Positions 45,194-55,906 of a stretch of DNA of 64,000 nucleotides are shown here, one piece after another. Source of the stretch: Petunia secreta (taxonomy: Eukaryota > Streptophyta > Magnoliopsida > Solanales > Solanaceae); contig JARKIP010000211.1 of assembly GCA_029990175.1 (NCBI GenBank), positions 62,001 to 126,000 on the forward strand, given 5' to 3'. Below the pieces are notes generated by a model. The model ran no database searches. It had not been told where the DNA came from and was given only the letters and a program-made list of their open reading frames with translations. Each line of letters starts with the position of its first letter. The stretch's first letter is position 1. The position numbers and the translations under genes are program-made.

Positions 45194-48100
45194 AGGATTA
45201 AAATTTAATTAATTAACTAAATAAGTAAATTAGATTAAATAAATAAATAATTGAATATTAATATAATCAATAAATAAGCAATTTAAATGCGAATTATGAC
45301 GAGGGTACGGTTTTAGTCGAATTTTATTTGCACTCATTAATTGACAAATAATTCTAAATATCCATAAATAAATTGGCGATTCGCAAATAAATGATACAAA
45401 GCATTCATATGAAACAATTTAAGCGATTAACAATAGTTATTCACAATTCAAATCTCATTTCTATCCTACCGGGCTACTAATCCGGTCTATGGGGAAATCC
45501 TATACAACATGCATTTTCTAAGGGAGCGGGAAAAGATGGAGTTTAGAAAATAGAACCCGGAAGCGCAAACTCAATCATTGAGCCTCGGACTTTGCGATTT
45601 TCATTTTTTTTTCTTTTACATTTTCGGGGATATCAAGTCCCGAAAATGTGGAGCGGATCGAATGACTTCCCAATGCGGACCATCCCAATTTGTGAGTTTT
45701 TGACTCAAACTCGTCCCAAGGTTTTCCATGTCAAGATAAGAAAGAAATAAAGATTAGAAATATGAAGGAATGGGTGATCAACTAAAGGAGTATTTGACGT
45801 AAATTAATGAGATAGGCTTAAAATAGAATCTCTTAATCATATAAACAGAGGAACATATCTCATGGCTTAGCTAGATTTGAATATTTCAATTAAGGAAAAC
45901 AAGATGTAAGGGATGCAAGCATGCAGACAAACAGGCACAAAAGTTTCGATCTTTGAAACTAAATAAATATTATGTCCCATATGGGGCGCCTAAACCCCAA
46001 GCTGCCTTTTTGAAAGAGAACTAAAACGTACAATATTTTCAGCTTACAGAGCAACCAACTCCGATCAACACAAACCAGAACATATGATATTACACTAGAC
46101 ATGGAACTGAACAAAAGGGAAACCAATCATCAATTTTATACACAAAAGAAATTGAAGCAAATACATACTGCTATATGCACACATCAATAAGACTTTCAAT
46201 GTCTCAGATTTAACTCATTGGTGTATTTTCAGTTTATGTTATTATGCGAGTCAGAACCTAGACATGACAAAATCTAAAAATTAAACCACAACTAATCTTG
46301 AACTATGCTAGTCAAAGAAAGAGGTCCTGAACTGCTCTGAAGAGCTCACACAGAACCAAAGACCTGAACATTATCCCTCAGCTCCTCTTCTACTTCCCTG
46401 AAACCAACAGACCCTTCACTGCAGACCTTACACCTTTCAACAAACACCTGGTAATTCTAAGACTACAAGAACCACTCCAACCACTACACACCATCCTGAA
46501 ACCTCTATAGCTAACATAAAGCAACCCTGAAAACACCCCTGCTTCCTGACTACTCACAGCCTCCAAAATACCTCTACACTTATCCTGAACAAAGCCCAGA
46601 ACCAACCTCTCAGCTCACACAACACCATTGATATCTCCTACTCCCTCACTCAAATCACAGCTGATCCTCCATACAAACAAAGAAGACCTGAACTTACTAT
46701 AAGAACCAGGACTACATACACCCTGAAACCTCCTTTCTGCCACCAGATCCCAAGCTAAGCCTCCTATCTCCTTTTACCTCCCAAAACAAGTAGAATCTAC
46801 TCTCATAGACTGCTAACTCCCTGGACCCCTACAAACTCCCTGCTATCACTACATTACTCCAGAAACAAACCAAACAAACTGCAGCCCCTTAAACCTGAAG
46901 CAATTGAACCACTTGAAGCTCCTCTATACACACACCAACAGCCACCTACAACTAATCAACAAGAAACAGGAAGCCGAGATCCCTGAACAACGACAAATAA
47001 CTAGCAAGCCAACTACAACTCTTAAACTCCAGCCTCAGAACTTTAATTAACAAAAGGAGGAGAAACAGATCCTAAGGAAAATTCAGAACACGTTTAGGTG
47101 ATAAAGATCGCGTCTTTAAAACTAGATAACCTAGGGAGAAACTACTGATCATTCTTTATTTGTGATTAAACAATCGAAACTTGAATCAATGATAATGAAA
47201 CAGTCTAAAACAAATTCATAACAAACAAACGAGACAACACATTTAAATTTAGCAACAAAAACAGAAAAAAAAAAGATGTATAATCATAGAGTATTACCTG
47301 CTTTAGAGCAGTGAACAAAAGCGAGAACTGAAAAATAGACGCGACTCGACTAAGCGACTCGAACCGTGAAGAAGCGATACGACCAATCGAACTTTAACCT
47401 TGCCTTAATTTCTGAAAAAAAAAAAACTGAAACTATATGTATTTTTTGCTCAAAACAATCAGAGAATAAAAAAATGCTGCCGTTTTTTTTTTTTTGTCAA
47501 AATCCGAACCCCCCCTAAATAATGAGTAAAAGATGTTTTTATACCTGTGCAGCTAGGGTTTTTAGGGCCTTTGAAATCCCTAGCCGACCCTTACTCCCTT
47601 GCTTTTCCCTTTGAAAACCAAGGTCAAAATAGTATAATCCTTTCGGATTGTACTAATTTCACCCTGATTTTCAAGGGAAATGGACGTTGAATCCCTTCAA
47701 TGGCTCGGATTGATCCTCGATTCAAAATGGAGTGCTAAGATCGATTGAGTTCTCGTACTAGAGAGAGGGAAAAGGAATGGGGACCAGCGAGTACATTTTC
47801 TTGGCTGTTTGTGAGAATCAAAGGGGAAAGTTGGAAAGGAAATCGGGTGATTGGAATCGGGCAAACGGGTTGAGGAATGAAAAGGGTTGAGAATTGGGAT
47901 TTTCTGATATCTTGGTGTGTATAATGTATATATGGGTGTTGCGTGAATAAGCCAATTTTACATACTGAGGACGAATTTAGCCTTGTTTCGAGATTAAATT
48001 GGAATTGAGGAGTTGCGCGGGGTAAACTAAAATTAAGGCTAGGTTTGCACATTTGGCCTATTTTAGAATGGATTAGGAAATTTAGGAAATGTATAGATAG

Positions 48101-48249
48101 CTTGATTTAAAGGGTGCATTGCAATTTTGGCGTTCTTTATGCCAAATTATCAATTTGAATAAAATTATCAATTAGCTTACATTAAAAGACTTTATTTAAA
48201 ATAATTAGACATTAATTTTAAAATTCTGGGACAAAATTGGGTGTCAACA
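44447..48249 (-). repeat. LTR (3' copy on -) of the Tat element, 3803 bp
   Basis: Nearly identical to 55907-59706. Differences seen: 44718 (A or C), 44957, 45384 and 45389, 45464, 45974, one AAAT unit near 45190 and one T near 45610. It contains an (AAAT)n-rich stretch at 44740-45290. ORFs in it (for example 47735-48052 on -) are repeated in the other LTR and resemble nothing known. Confidence 0.92.
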
Positions 48250-48264
48250 GCTGCCCCTCTTTAC
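48250..48264 (-). other. Polypurine tract of the Tat element
   Basis: On - AAAGAGGGGCAGC abuts the LTR start TGTTGACACC. Confidence 0.85.
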
Positions 48265-48865
48265 CCGGAAAAGGATGAAAGAGTTTTCAGGGTAAAGAAA
48301 TTGACGGGAAAGCCAATTTTGTCTCGATAAAGCCAAGACTTTTGATTCCCAGGACCAAAAGGCGAGGCTTATAGGCATGGCCGAACTCCGGTTTTCGAGT
48401 TGCCTACATATCTCGGGCTGAAAGAGAATCAGGCCATATGTAGTTCGACGACACTTAGACACGAAACTCGCACGATTGATTGAAAAAGACGCACAAATAG
48501 GGAAGAATTCAAACTGACCCCTAATCTGGAATGAAAGATTAGGTAAGACTTGCTTGTTCGAGTGCGATTCTTCAGATCCTTGTTGACGAGTCTAGCTCAT
48601 ATCAACAATTGCCCCAGTTCACTGCTAAGAAAAAGTTCCACGTTATGCTCCAAATGCTGCTGCGGTATTGCCAAAATTCTATAAAGACTTAACAAACGGT
48701 AAGCGAGCAACTGCTAATAAAGCCTGATAATCAAAAGTAAAGAATGATCAAATATTGATGATACAAATTTGCAAGTGCGGGTTGCGATATCATTGATAAG
48801 TTGTCTTCCAAACAACTGGCGAAGCAATAAAGCAAGTGCGAAGGCATAATGCAAAGCATTATCAA
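48265..48865 (-). other. 3' untranslated region of the Tat element, PPT-proximal part
   Basis: No ORF. One copy of the GCCTACRTATC...GGAATCAGG...GTAGTTC motif is found at 48398-48446. Confidence 0.5.
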
Positions 48866-49640
48866 CAATCTTGACAAATCAACTGGCAAGCCGGTCGGGC
48901 ACGCAGCAAGGAGGGTCTTGGGGTTGATTGTCAAACAAATCAGCTGACGAGCCGGTCCGGCACGAAGCAAGGAGGGTCTCGGGGCTGACCTGTTAACCTG
49001 CTAAGCTAAAAGTAAAGCGGTTCATAATATAAAGCAAGTGCAAAGGCATAATTGAAAGCAAGTGCAAGGCAATTTAAACATCTTGACGAATCAACTGGCA
49101 AGCCGGTCGGGCACGCAGCAAGGAGGGTCTTGGGGTTGATTGTCAAACAAATCAGCTGGCGAGCCGGTCCGGCACGAAGCAAGGAGGGTCTCGGGGCTGA
49201 CCTGTTAACCTTCTAAGCTAAAAGTAAAGCGGTTCATAATATAAAGCAAGTGCAAAGGCATAATTGAAAGCAAGTGCAAGGCAATTTAAACATCTTGACG
49301 AATCAACTGGCAAGCCGGTCGGGCACGCAGCAAGGAGGGTCTTGGGGTTGATTGTCAAACAAATCAGCTGGCGAGCCGGTCCGGCATGAAGCAAGGAGGG
49401 TCTCGGGGCTGACCTGTTAACCTGCTAAGCTAAAAGTAAAGCGGTTCATAATATAAAGCAAGTGCAAAGGCATAATTGAAAGCAAGTGCAAGGCAATTTA
49501 AACATCTTGACGAATCAACTGGCAAGCCGGTCGGGCACGCAGCAGGGAGGGTCTTGGGGTTGATTGTCAAACAAATCAGCTGGCGAGCCGGTCCGGCACG
49601 AAGCAAGGAGGGTCTCGGGGCTGACCTGTTAACCTGAAAA
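48866..49640 (-). repeat. 212-bp tandem repeat, four units, in the 3' region of the Tat element
   Basis: CAACTGGCAAGCCGGTCGGG recurs at 48881, 49092, 49304 and 49516 (periods 211, 212, 212). Each unit contains two diverged half-units (AACTGGCAAGCCGGTCGGGC and CAGCTGGCGAGCCGGTCCGG), followed by GCAAGGAGGGTCT. The units are almost identical. Decayed units continue to about 49980. Tandem repeats between integrase and 3' LTR are common in Ogre/Tat elements. Confidence 0.9.
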
Positions 49641-50580
49641 GTAAAACAAGACGTAATACAAAGAAAATGCGAAGGCATAATTTAAAGCAAGTGCGACGAC
49701 ATAATTTAAAGCAAGTCAAAGAAAAGCAATGAGGGAATGTATAGCAATGCAAGAGCCATTTGGCGAATCAATAGGTGAGATAGTCCAACAAAGGGGATCT
49801 TCGTAGCCGCTGGTCAACCTGAAAGAGTAAAGCAAGGCGTTAATTTTAAAGCAAGTGCGAAGACATGATTCAAAGCAAGTGCAAAGAAAAGTAGTGCGGG
49901 AATGTAGTCGGTGCGATAGCCATTGATAAATCAATTGGCGAGACAATCCGGCAAGGATGGCCTTGTGCGGATTATCATCCGAAATAAAGCGATGCCATAT
50001 TTGGCTTAATTTGAAAACACGAAACAAGCCTCGACTTTGTCGCCTATAAGGAATGAAAGTCATAGAGGTGGAAATGCCGCCTGTTCGGCAATAACTCATG
50101 ACAAAGCATAATGCTTTAAGTCATAAAAAGGGAAATGCGACGCGATTTGCAAAGCAACTTTGGATGCGCATTCAATAAATTGTCCACCCATAGTGCAAAT
50201 GATCCTCTCATTGCAATCTTTCTCGTTCCTGCTCTCAAAGAAAAATTTGTTAGTTTTGGGTAGGGGCGTTTGATTTGTGCTGATTCATCTTGAACTTGCT
50301 GCCACTGCTCCCTCGTTCTTCTTTAGACTTGGGCTTGCAAATTATACTCAGAGACTTGACTTATGAACTCAATATTGCATAATATTTCAAGATAGAGGCA
50401 AAATAAAGTAGTTTGATAAAATATTAAACAAATGATCATTGATATGCAACCGAAAATTATAATGCATTTAAAAATTTCTGCTTTAATTCAAACTCATGAC
50501 ATATCTTGAAACAAACTGAACGTCCTTTGTCTTTGCAACTTATGTTAATCTCGAATACTTTTAGAACTTTGCCACTTAAT
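49641..50580 (-). other. Tat 3' region with decayed tandem units
   Basis: Short recurrences of AAAGCAAGTGCGAAG and remnants of the 212-bp unit occur up to about 49980. No coding frame is seen. Confidence 0.45.
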
Positions 50581-50584
50581 CCTT

Positions 50585-50785
50585 TGATAAGCCATACCAA
50601 TTTTGCAAAAAATCTGCCCCAGTTATGAACTTCCAAATCTTCAACTCTTTTGCAAAATTTGCCCCAGTTTCTATCTTCCATATCTTCAAATTATCTTTGC
50701 AAAAAATTGCCCCAGTTGCAATCTTTCAAATCTTCAAATTATCTTGCAAAATTGCCTCAGTTGCTTGCCTTAGGGGAGACTAAAA
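50585..50785 (-). repeat. Short tandem repeat around TTGCCCCAGTT, about 48-65 bp unit, four copies
   Basis: Units TTGCAAAATTTGCCCCAGTT plus a TCTTCCAAATCTTCAA-type tail repeat at about 50600, 50650, 50697 and 50743. Confidence 0.65.
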
Positions 50786-51222
50786 ATTTTAATATTATGG
50801 AATCGAGCCCGTTAAGAGCGCCTACGTATCCCTCCACGGGAATCAGACTGTGCGTAGTTCTGCTTACATAAAGATTTTTGGGAAAATATGGCAATCTAAG
50901 TACGAAGCCGTATCCGAATTGGAAAATCCACGCATCTGCCCAGATGCGTAGTTCGGCATTACATCACAAAAGATAAACAAGCCTAAAGTGTTACAATATT
51001 TTGACCGAATCCGACGGGGATTGCCTACTTATCCTGTTGCCATTCCAGGAATCAGGTCAGAAGTAGTTCAAACATACATAAAAGAGGAAATAGGGTATTC
51101 CTGTGCTAGTGCAACCGAACTCTATATGAGTTGCCTACGTATCCCGCCTCGGGAATCAGGTTACGCGTAGTTCGCATTACATCAACGATTACATTCAAAA
51201 CCCATGCTAACTTGCGATTGCC
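50786..51222 (-). repeat. Three copies of a conserved CCTACGTATCC...GGAATCAGG...GTAGTTC hairpin-like motif
   Basis: Copies lie at about 50818-50865, 51020-51070 and 51130-51175; a fourth is at 48398. Each pairs GCCTACGTATCC with GGGAATCAGG...CGTAGTTC and can form an imperfect stem. Confidence 0.6.
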
Positions 51223-51430
51223 TCAGACATAGTATCTTTTGACAGCATCTGCGTTGATTGCTTTTGGCCAAACTTGACCATCCATGTCGGCCAGAATCAG
51301 TGCTCCTCCGGACAAAACCCGATGAACCACATATGGACCTTGCCAATTCGGTGCAAATTTGCCACTTGCTTCTTCTTGATTAGGAAAGATCTTCTTTAGC
51401 ACCAATTGCCCCGGTTTGAAGTAAACTATT
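51223..51430 (-). pseudogene. Tat integrase C-terminal remnant
   Basis: On - the frame reads YFKPGQLVLKKIFPNQEEAS, then GKFAPNWQGPYVVHRVL and PINADAVKRYYV-like INADAVKRYYV, followed by a stop. This is the extreme C-terminus of Tat/Ogre polyproteins. The segment from 51431 to 51928 has only broken frames, so the whole of pol between gag and this tail is missing. Confidence 0.8.
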
Positions 51431-51928
51431 CAAATCTTCTCTTTGTGCATTCAACATCTTCCAACTTGTCTTCTTGAATGCTTTCTCAAATAAAGGATTT
51501 CCATTTGTATAGACAAACCGCTTCGGCTCCAATTGCCGACAAATAAAGCTGCCCCAGTTGAAGTTCTAACGGTAATGTAATATCCAAAGAGTGCAAAAAG
51601 CGCATCATCCTTAAATCGTTCAGCTGTTTCGTTATAGATCACAAGCAAAGTTCAAGCAGGTTTTGTTTTTAATTTGAAACAGTAGTAAGTATATTAATCA
51701 GAAGCAAATAATAAAGCACATAGATAGTTAAAGTATAGCAAAATAATAAGGTAGGAATGCAGTGCATTTGTTTATTCAAAACCTAATTTAGGGAGGCATA
51801 CAACATAAAAGTAAACATGCAGGATTAAAAAAAGTTATTTGAAAGACATAGACATAAACATAAAGCAAAACACAGTTCAGGGCCTCAAGCTGACTGTGAT
51901 GCCAAAACAAAAATAACGAGTTCATTCA

Positions 51929-54295
51929 TCAAGTCTCTTTTGGACCGCAAGTCCAATTAGCCATCACATCACTTGGTTCAGCATTCTGCACATGTGGCTC
52001 TTTCTCAAAATCTTCAATAGTTGCACTGCATTTCAATCCATCATTCAAGAATAGGCTGCCAACACCTTCAATGAAATTCTGCATGGCCATTTCTGGTGCT
52101 TGGACAAATGACTGGTTCAATGGTAAAAGAGGCTGTAGCATGACACTAGTCGGCTTCTTCTCAGACTCAACCTTTTCCATCTTTCCTTCAGCGGGGTTGC
52201 CACCTAGGCCAAAAGTTCCCTCATTCTTTGGAAATAGAGTTAGTGCTTGCTTAGGTACCTTAAAAGCAATATTATCAACCTCTACATCATAGATAGAGAC
52301 TATAGTGCCCTTCAGATTTGGTTCTTCCTCAAGAGAAATCATATTAACTGCATTGTTACCATGATTAGGAAGAGGATTATCATGCACATTTGGCTGAGTG
52401 CCGGTGAGTTGAATGGTGCCTGCTTTGATTAAACCCTCAACCTTGTCTTTGAAAGTATAACATCTCTCAATATCATGGCCGGCTGCCCCTGAGTGATAAG
52501 CACAGTGCTTATTTGCATCATACCAATTTGGACGAGGGTTTGGGGTGTTATCAGGGATAGGCTGCACAACTCCTGCACTCCTTAATCTCTCAAAAAGCTG
52601 ACCATATGACTCGGCTATAGGAGTATAGGTTTTGGTTGCTCTTCTTTCGTAATTCTGATTAAACCCTTGCACATTGGGACGAACAGGAGGACGAGGCTGG
52701 TAATTCTGGGGTGCTTGAAAATTTGGCTGACGAGGGTGTTGATTAGGTGCATGTGCTCTAGGTTGGTAGTAATTTGCTTGTGTATTGTAAACCGGATAAG
52801 GAACAGGTGGCATCTGGTAGTGAGTGGGGTAATTTGGGTAATATGGGCTTTGGTAGGTGGGAAAAGCAGACGAATTGTCAAAATTCAACTTTACAGCCGG
52901 TGGACGCTCGATATTCCCCACAACAGCTCCCACTTCTTCTTTCTTCTTTTTGTTAAAGCCATTACCAGACCCAGACTGGATTGCCTTACTTGTAGCTTGC
53001 AAAGCGGCCAAATTTGTGATCCTACCCGATTTCAAACCAGCTTCATACATCTCCCCCGTTTTCACTAGATTGGCAAAAGTAGAGTTAGTCATGGATGCCA
53101 TTCGATCATAGTAAAATTCATCCAATGTCTCGATGAAATGTCCCACAAACTCTTCCTCACTCATGGGAGGCTTAACTTTGGCAGCCTCACTCCTCCAACG
53201 TACTGCGTATTCCCTAAAAGTCTCGGTCGTCTTCTTCTTAAACCTTGCAATAGCCAACCGATCTAATGGTATTTCAGCATAGAAACCAAAACGCTCCATG
53301 AAGTCCTGAGCCATACTCCTCCAGTTGATCCATTTCGAGGGATCCTGCTCGGAGTACCAGTCTAAAGCTTCGCCTTCAAGACTATGAATGAATAATTTCA
53401 TACGAAGCTCTTCATTCTTTCCCACTCCCAAGGTTTCACAATACCTTCTCAAATGGGATCGGGGGTTGCCTTTGCCATCAAACTTAACAAACTTTGGTAC
53501 TTTGTACCCTTCTGGGTATTCAATCCCAGGATGAACGCACAAGTCTTCATATTCTAGACTTTCCTTGTCTTTGCCTTTTGATGCTTTGCTAAGAGCACTC
53601 ATCACCCAACCTTGTACCTTTTTCTCTAAATCTTCACCCCCATCGACTGCTTTTTCGACTCTTCTAATACCATTTTGAAACTTCACATAAGGAGGATTGG
53701 TGTAATCATCAATTTGCACAATAGGAACATCTTGCCCACCAGATACCGCCACTTGGACTAATGGTGCGGATGGATTTTCAGTATAAGCTTGCGGGATGGT
53801 TTCGTTTTGGTAAGTGGAGGTTTGGTAAGGATATGGAGTGTTTGTCTGATAATAAGTATTGGCAGGGTGCGGGGTGTATGATGGGTGTTGTTGATGTGAT
53901 GGGTAGATGGGTGGTCGGTTAATTGTTTGGCTAGATTGAGCGTTATTTGGGGGTGGAGCTTGGAGAAGTGGCAAGTTGCTTTGGTGGACTGGTGCTTTTA
54001 GAGAATTGTGGGTGTTCAAAGGTGTGTTCATATTGGCGACCTCATCAATTGAGTTCAGAGACTGCCCCAGAGATTTCCCCATTTGAACCAGAGAGTGTGA
54101 TGCATCGGGCCCACGTAGCGGCGTGTTTTTAGGAGTTTGCCCTTTTACTGCAGCCAGTTCATCTTTTAACATCTGTAGTTCCTTAGCCATTTCAAGAATC
54201 ATTTCGTCTTGAGCAATAATGACATTTCTTTTTGAAGACTCAGGAGTTGCAAGATTTTTCTCGGTATTGCGAGGTTCATCATCTATTCCAGTCAT
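51929..54295 (-). CDS. Gag of the Tat/Ogre element (788 aa), intact
   Basis: It starts at ATG 54295-54293 (MTGIDDEPRNTEKN). The N-terminal part has a coiled coil (QDEMILEMAKELQMLKDELA, residues about 28-50), then a Gln/Pro/Tyr-rich stretch. The gag core spans about residues 260-430 (FVKFDGKGNPRSHLRRYCET; FIHSLEGEALDWYSEQDPS; RFGFYAEIPLDRLAI). A second Gln/Pro-rich part follows, then the Tat-type Cys/His element CAYHSGAAGHDIERC near residue 598. It ends DVMANWTCGPKET. There is no frameshift. The protease expected after it is not present. It packages element RNA; with pol gone this copy can supply only gag. Confidence 0.88.
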   Translation of the reverse strand: MTGIDDEPRNTEKNLATPESSKRNVIIAQDEMILEMAKELQMLKDELAAVKGQTPKNTPLRGPDASHSLVQMGKSLGQSLNSIDEVANMNTPLNTHNSLKAPVHQSNLPLLQAPPPNNAQSSQTINRPPIYPSHQQHPSYTPHPANTYYQTNTPYPYQTSTYQNETIPQAYTENPSAPLVQVAVSGGQDVPIVQIDDYTNPPYVKFQNGIRRVEKAVDGGEDLEKKVQGWVMSALSKASKGKDKESLEYEDLCVHPGIEYPEGYKVPKFVKFDGKGNPRSHLRRYCETLGVGKNEELRMKLFIHSLEGEALDWYSEQDPSKWINWRSMAQDFMERFGFYAEIPLDRLAIARFKKKTTETFREYAVRWRSEAAKVKPPMSEEEFVGHFIETLDEFYYDRMASMTNSTFANLVKTGEMYEAGLKSGRITNLAALQATSKAIQSGSGNGFNKKKKEEVGAVVGNIERPPAVKLNFDNSSAFPTYQSPYYPNYPTHYQMPPVPYPVYNTQANYYQPRAHAPNQHPRQPNFQAPQNYQPRPPVRPNVQGFNQNYERRATKTYTPIAESYGQLFERLRSAGVVQPIPDNTPNPRPNWYDANKHCAYHSGAAGHDIERCYTFKDKVEGLIKAGTIQLTGTQPNVHDNPLPNHGNNAVNMISLEEEPNLKGTIVSIYDVEVDNIAFKVPKQALTLFPKNEGTFGLGGNPAEGKMEKVESEKKPTSVMLQPLLPLNQSFVQAPEMAMQNFIEGVGSLFLNDGLKCSATIEDFEKEPHVQNAEPSDVMANWTCGPKET

Positions 54296-55320
54296 TGTCA
54301 GTTGTGGAAATGTGTACCAGTATGCAGATCGGTCCTTTGTCCTTGTGTAATAGGAATGATCAGCCAGCTTAAATCAGCACAAATCAAACCTCTCTATGGG
54401 GATAAACAAAACAAAAGAAAAGTTTAAAAGTAACCATGTTAGTTTGCATGTCATTGGCAAAATTGCACACAAATCACGTAGCGCGCATCACGTAGCGCTT
54501 TGCATTTTAAACAAGTTGACATGTGGCAAACACAAGTAGTTGAGCGTAAATGAAAATGCAAACGTTCCCTACCCTGTAAGGTGCCTCTTTGCCAGAGGTG
54601 GGCCTAAGACGCGCAAACAAGTGGTAACGAAAAATAGTTCATGCCAGTTTTGAACAATTCAGATTTAGAGTAAGTGATAAATAATAACAATAATCGATAA
54701 CAATCAGCTCTCCGCCTCAACACTGCAATTCTGTTATCCCAACTATCTTCCAAAAGTTGGTGCCAACTATTTCAACTGCCTTCACGATACCAGACTTCAA
54801 ATCATGAAAGGCGCCATTTGGCCTTTCAAAATAAACCTCACTGGTCCTCGGCTTTAATCAAGCCTCTCAGTTTCCTAGGTAGCCAAGACCGCACTGGTCT
54901 TCAAGGAGGGACCCCATTGGTCGTTTATAGACATAGGGGCTTCACTCTCCTAGTATGCGACAAGCATACTTCATTCCACAAGAATTTGTAGCTGGTTAGT
55001 CAACATGAGCCTGCACACACGCAAAGCCATTCACGAGAGGGACCCCACTGATCTTTTAAAGACACAAGGGCTTCGCCTCATAGATCTCACTACACCATAC
55101 CATCTCCAAAACTCAAACCAACCATATCTGCCTAACTTTCCCCCGACTACAATTATACCTTGTTCACAAAAATCTGCATTATGATCTCAATTCTGCTAAA
55201 TTCTCCATTTTCTGACCTAAAAGACAGCATAGGAGACAAAATTCTAAATCTGATTTTGCTCAAAACATGGTTAGGACTGAGGATTCGTCATCACATAGCA
55301 CATAATATGCATCGCCATTG

Positions 55321-55358
<38 letters not shown>

Positions 55359-55885
55359 CCCGCTGACGTAAGGGCGGTTTCCTAACTATGGAGGCGGTAC
55401 CAAGGACCGGGTCCAGACTAAGGTGTAAATGCATGCATGCTCCTAAAAGTTCCATCTAAGAGTGGGCTAACGGTTGAGGCTGATTCAGACCTATGCGGGA
55501 TAAACCTGGCCCCATAAACCAGTAAAACCGGCCATGACAAAACCAGGCAAACCATACCCCAACTAACTTTGGTGACACGAAAGAAATTCAGAGACCTAGG
55601 AAGGACAATGCCCTTCCTGTATTATTGCCCGTCATGCGGGCCCCCCGTGATGAAATCGAGGAGATGAAAGAGAATTGACAGGCTCCATGAGGGAGGAAAT
55701 ATGAACGGAATGCGGACTATGCACAAATAAAAGAACATGCTTCAATACAATTCACAACAATAAATTCTACGCATACTAGTTTAGGCATGAAAACAAACAA
55801 TGAGTTAAGCTGCGCATACATACAATCAACACATATATAAATAAAGCAAATTCGTGAAAATCTTTTGGTTAGAACCATTTGCGTA
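54296..55885 (-). other. 5' leader of the Tat element (about 1.6 kb)
   Basis: No ORF upstream of gag that looks real, so the extra ORF1 of classical Ogre elements is not evident. It holds a poly-T run followed by A7 at 55323-55358 and a conspicuous repeat around ACCCCACTGATCTTTTAAAG / ACCCCATTGGTCGTTTATAG (55044 and 54911). Confidence 0.6.
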
Positions 55886-55903
55886 TCCCCAGCGGAGTCG
55901 CCA
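55886..55903 (-). other. Primer-binding site of the Tat element (tRNA-Arg type)
   Basis: On - TGGCGACTCCGCTGGGGA, three bases after the LTR. Confidence 0.9.
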
Positions 55904-55906
55904 TGC

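Noticed and set aside
46390..46605. 71-codon ORF on -, repeated at 57847-58062
   Set aside because: Same reason: LTR copies, no family resemblance.
47735..48052. 105-codon ORF on -, repeated at 59192-59509
   Set aside because: Both copies lie in the near-identical Tat LTRs, so the duplication is not independent evidence; no domain or coding signal.
48866..49640. Possible CRISPR or satellite array
   Set aside because: Contiguous 212-bp units without spacers, inside the 3' region of a Tat element; treated as an element-internal tandem repeat.
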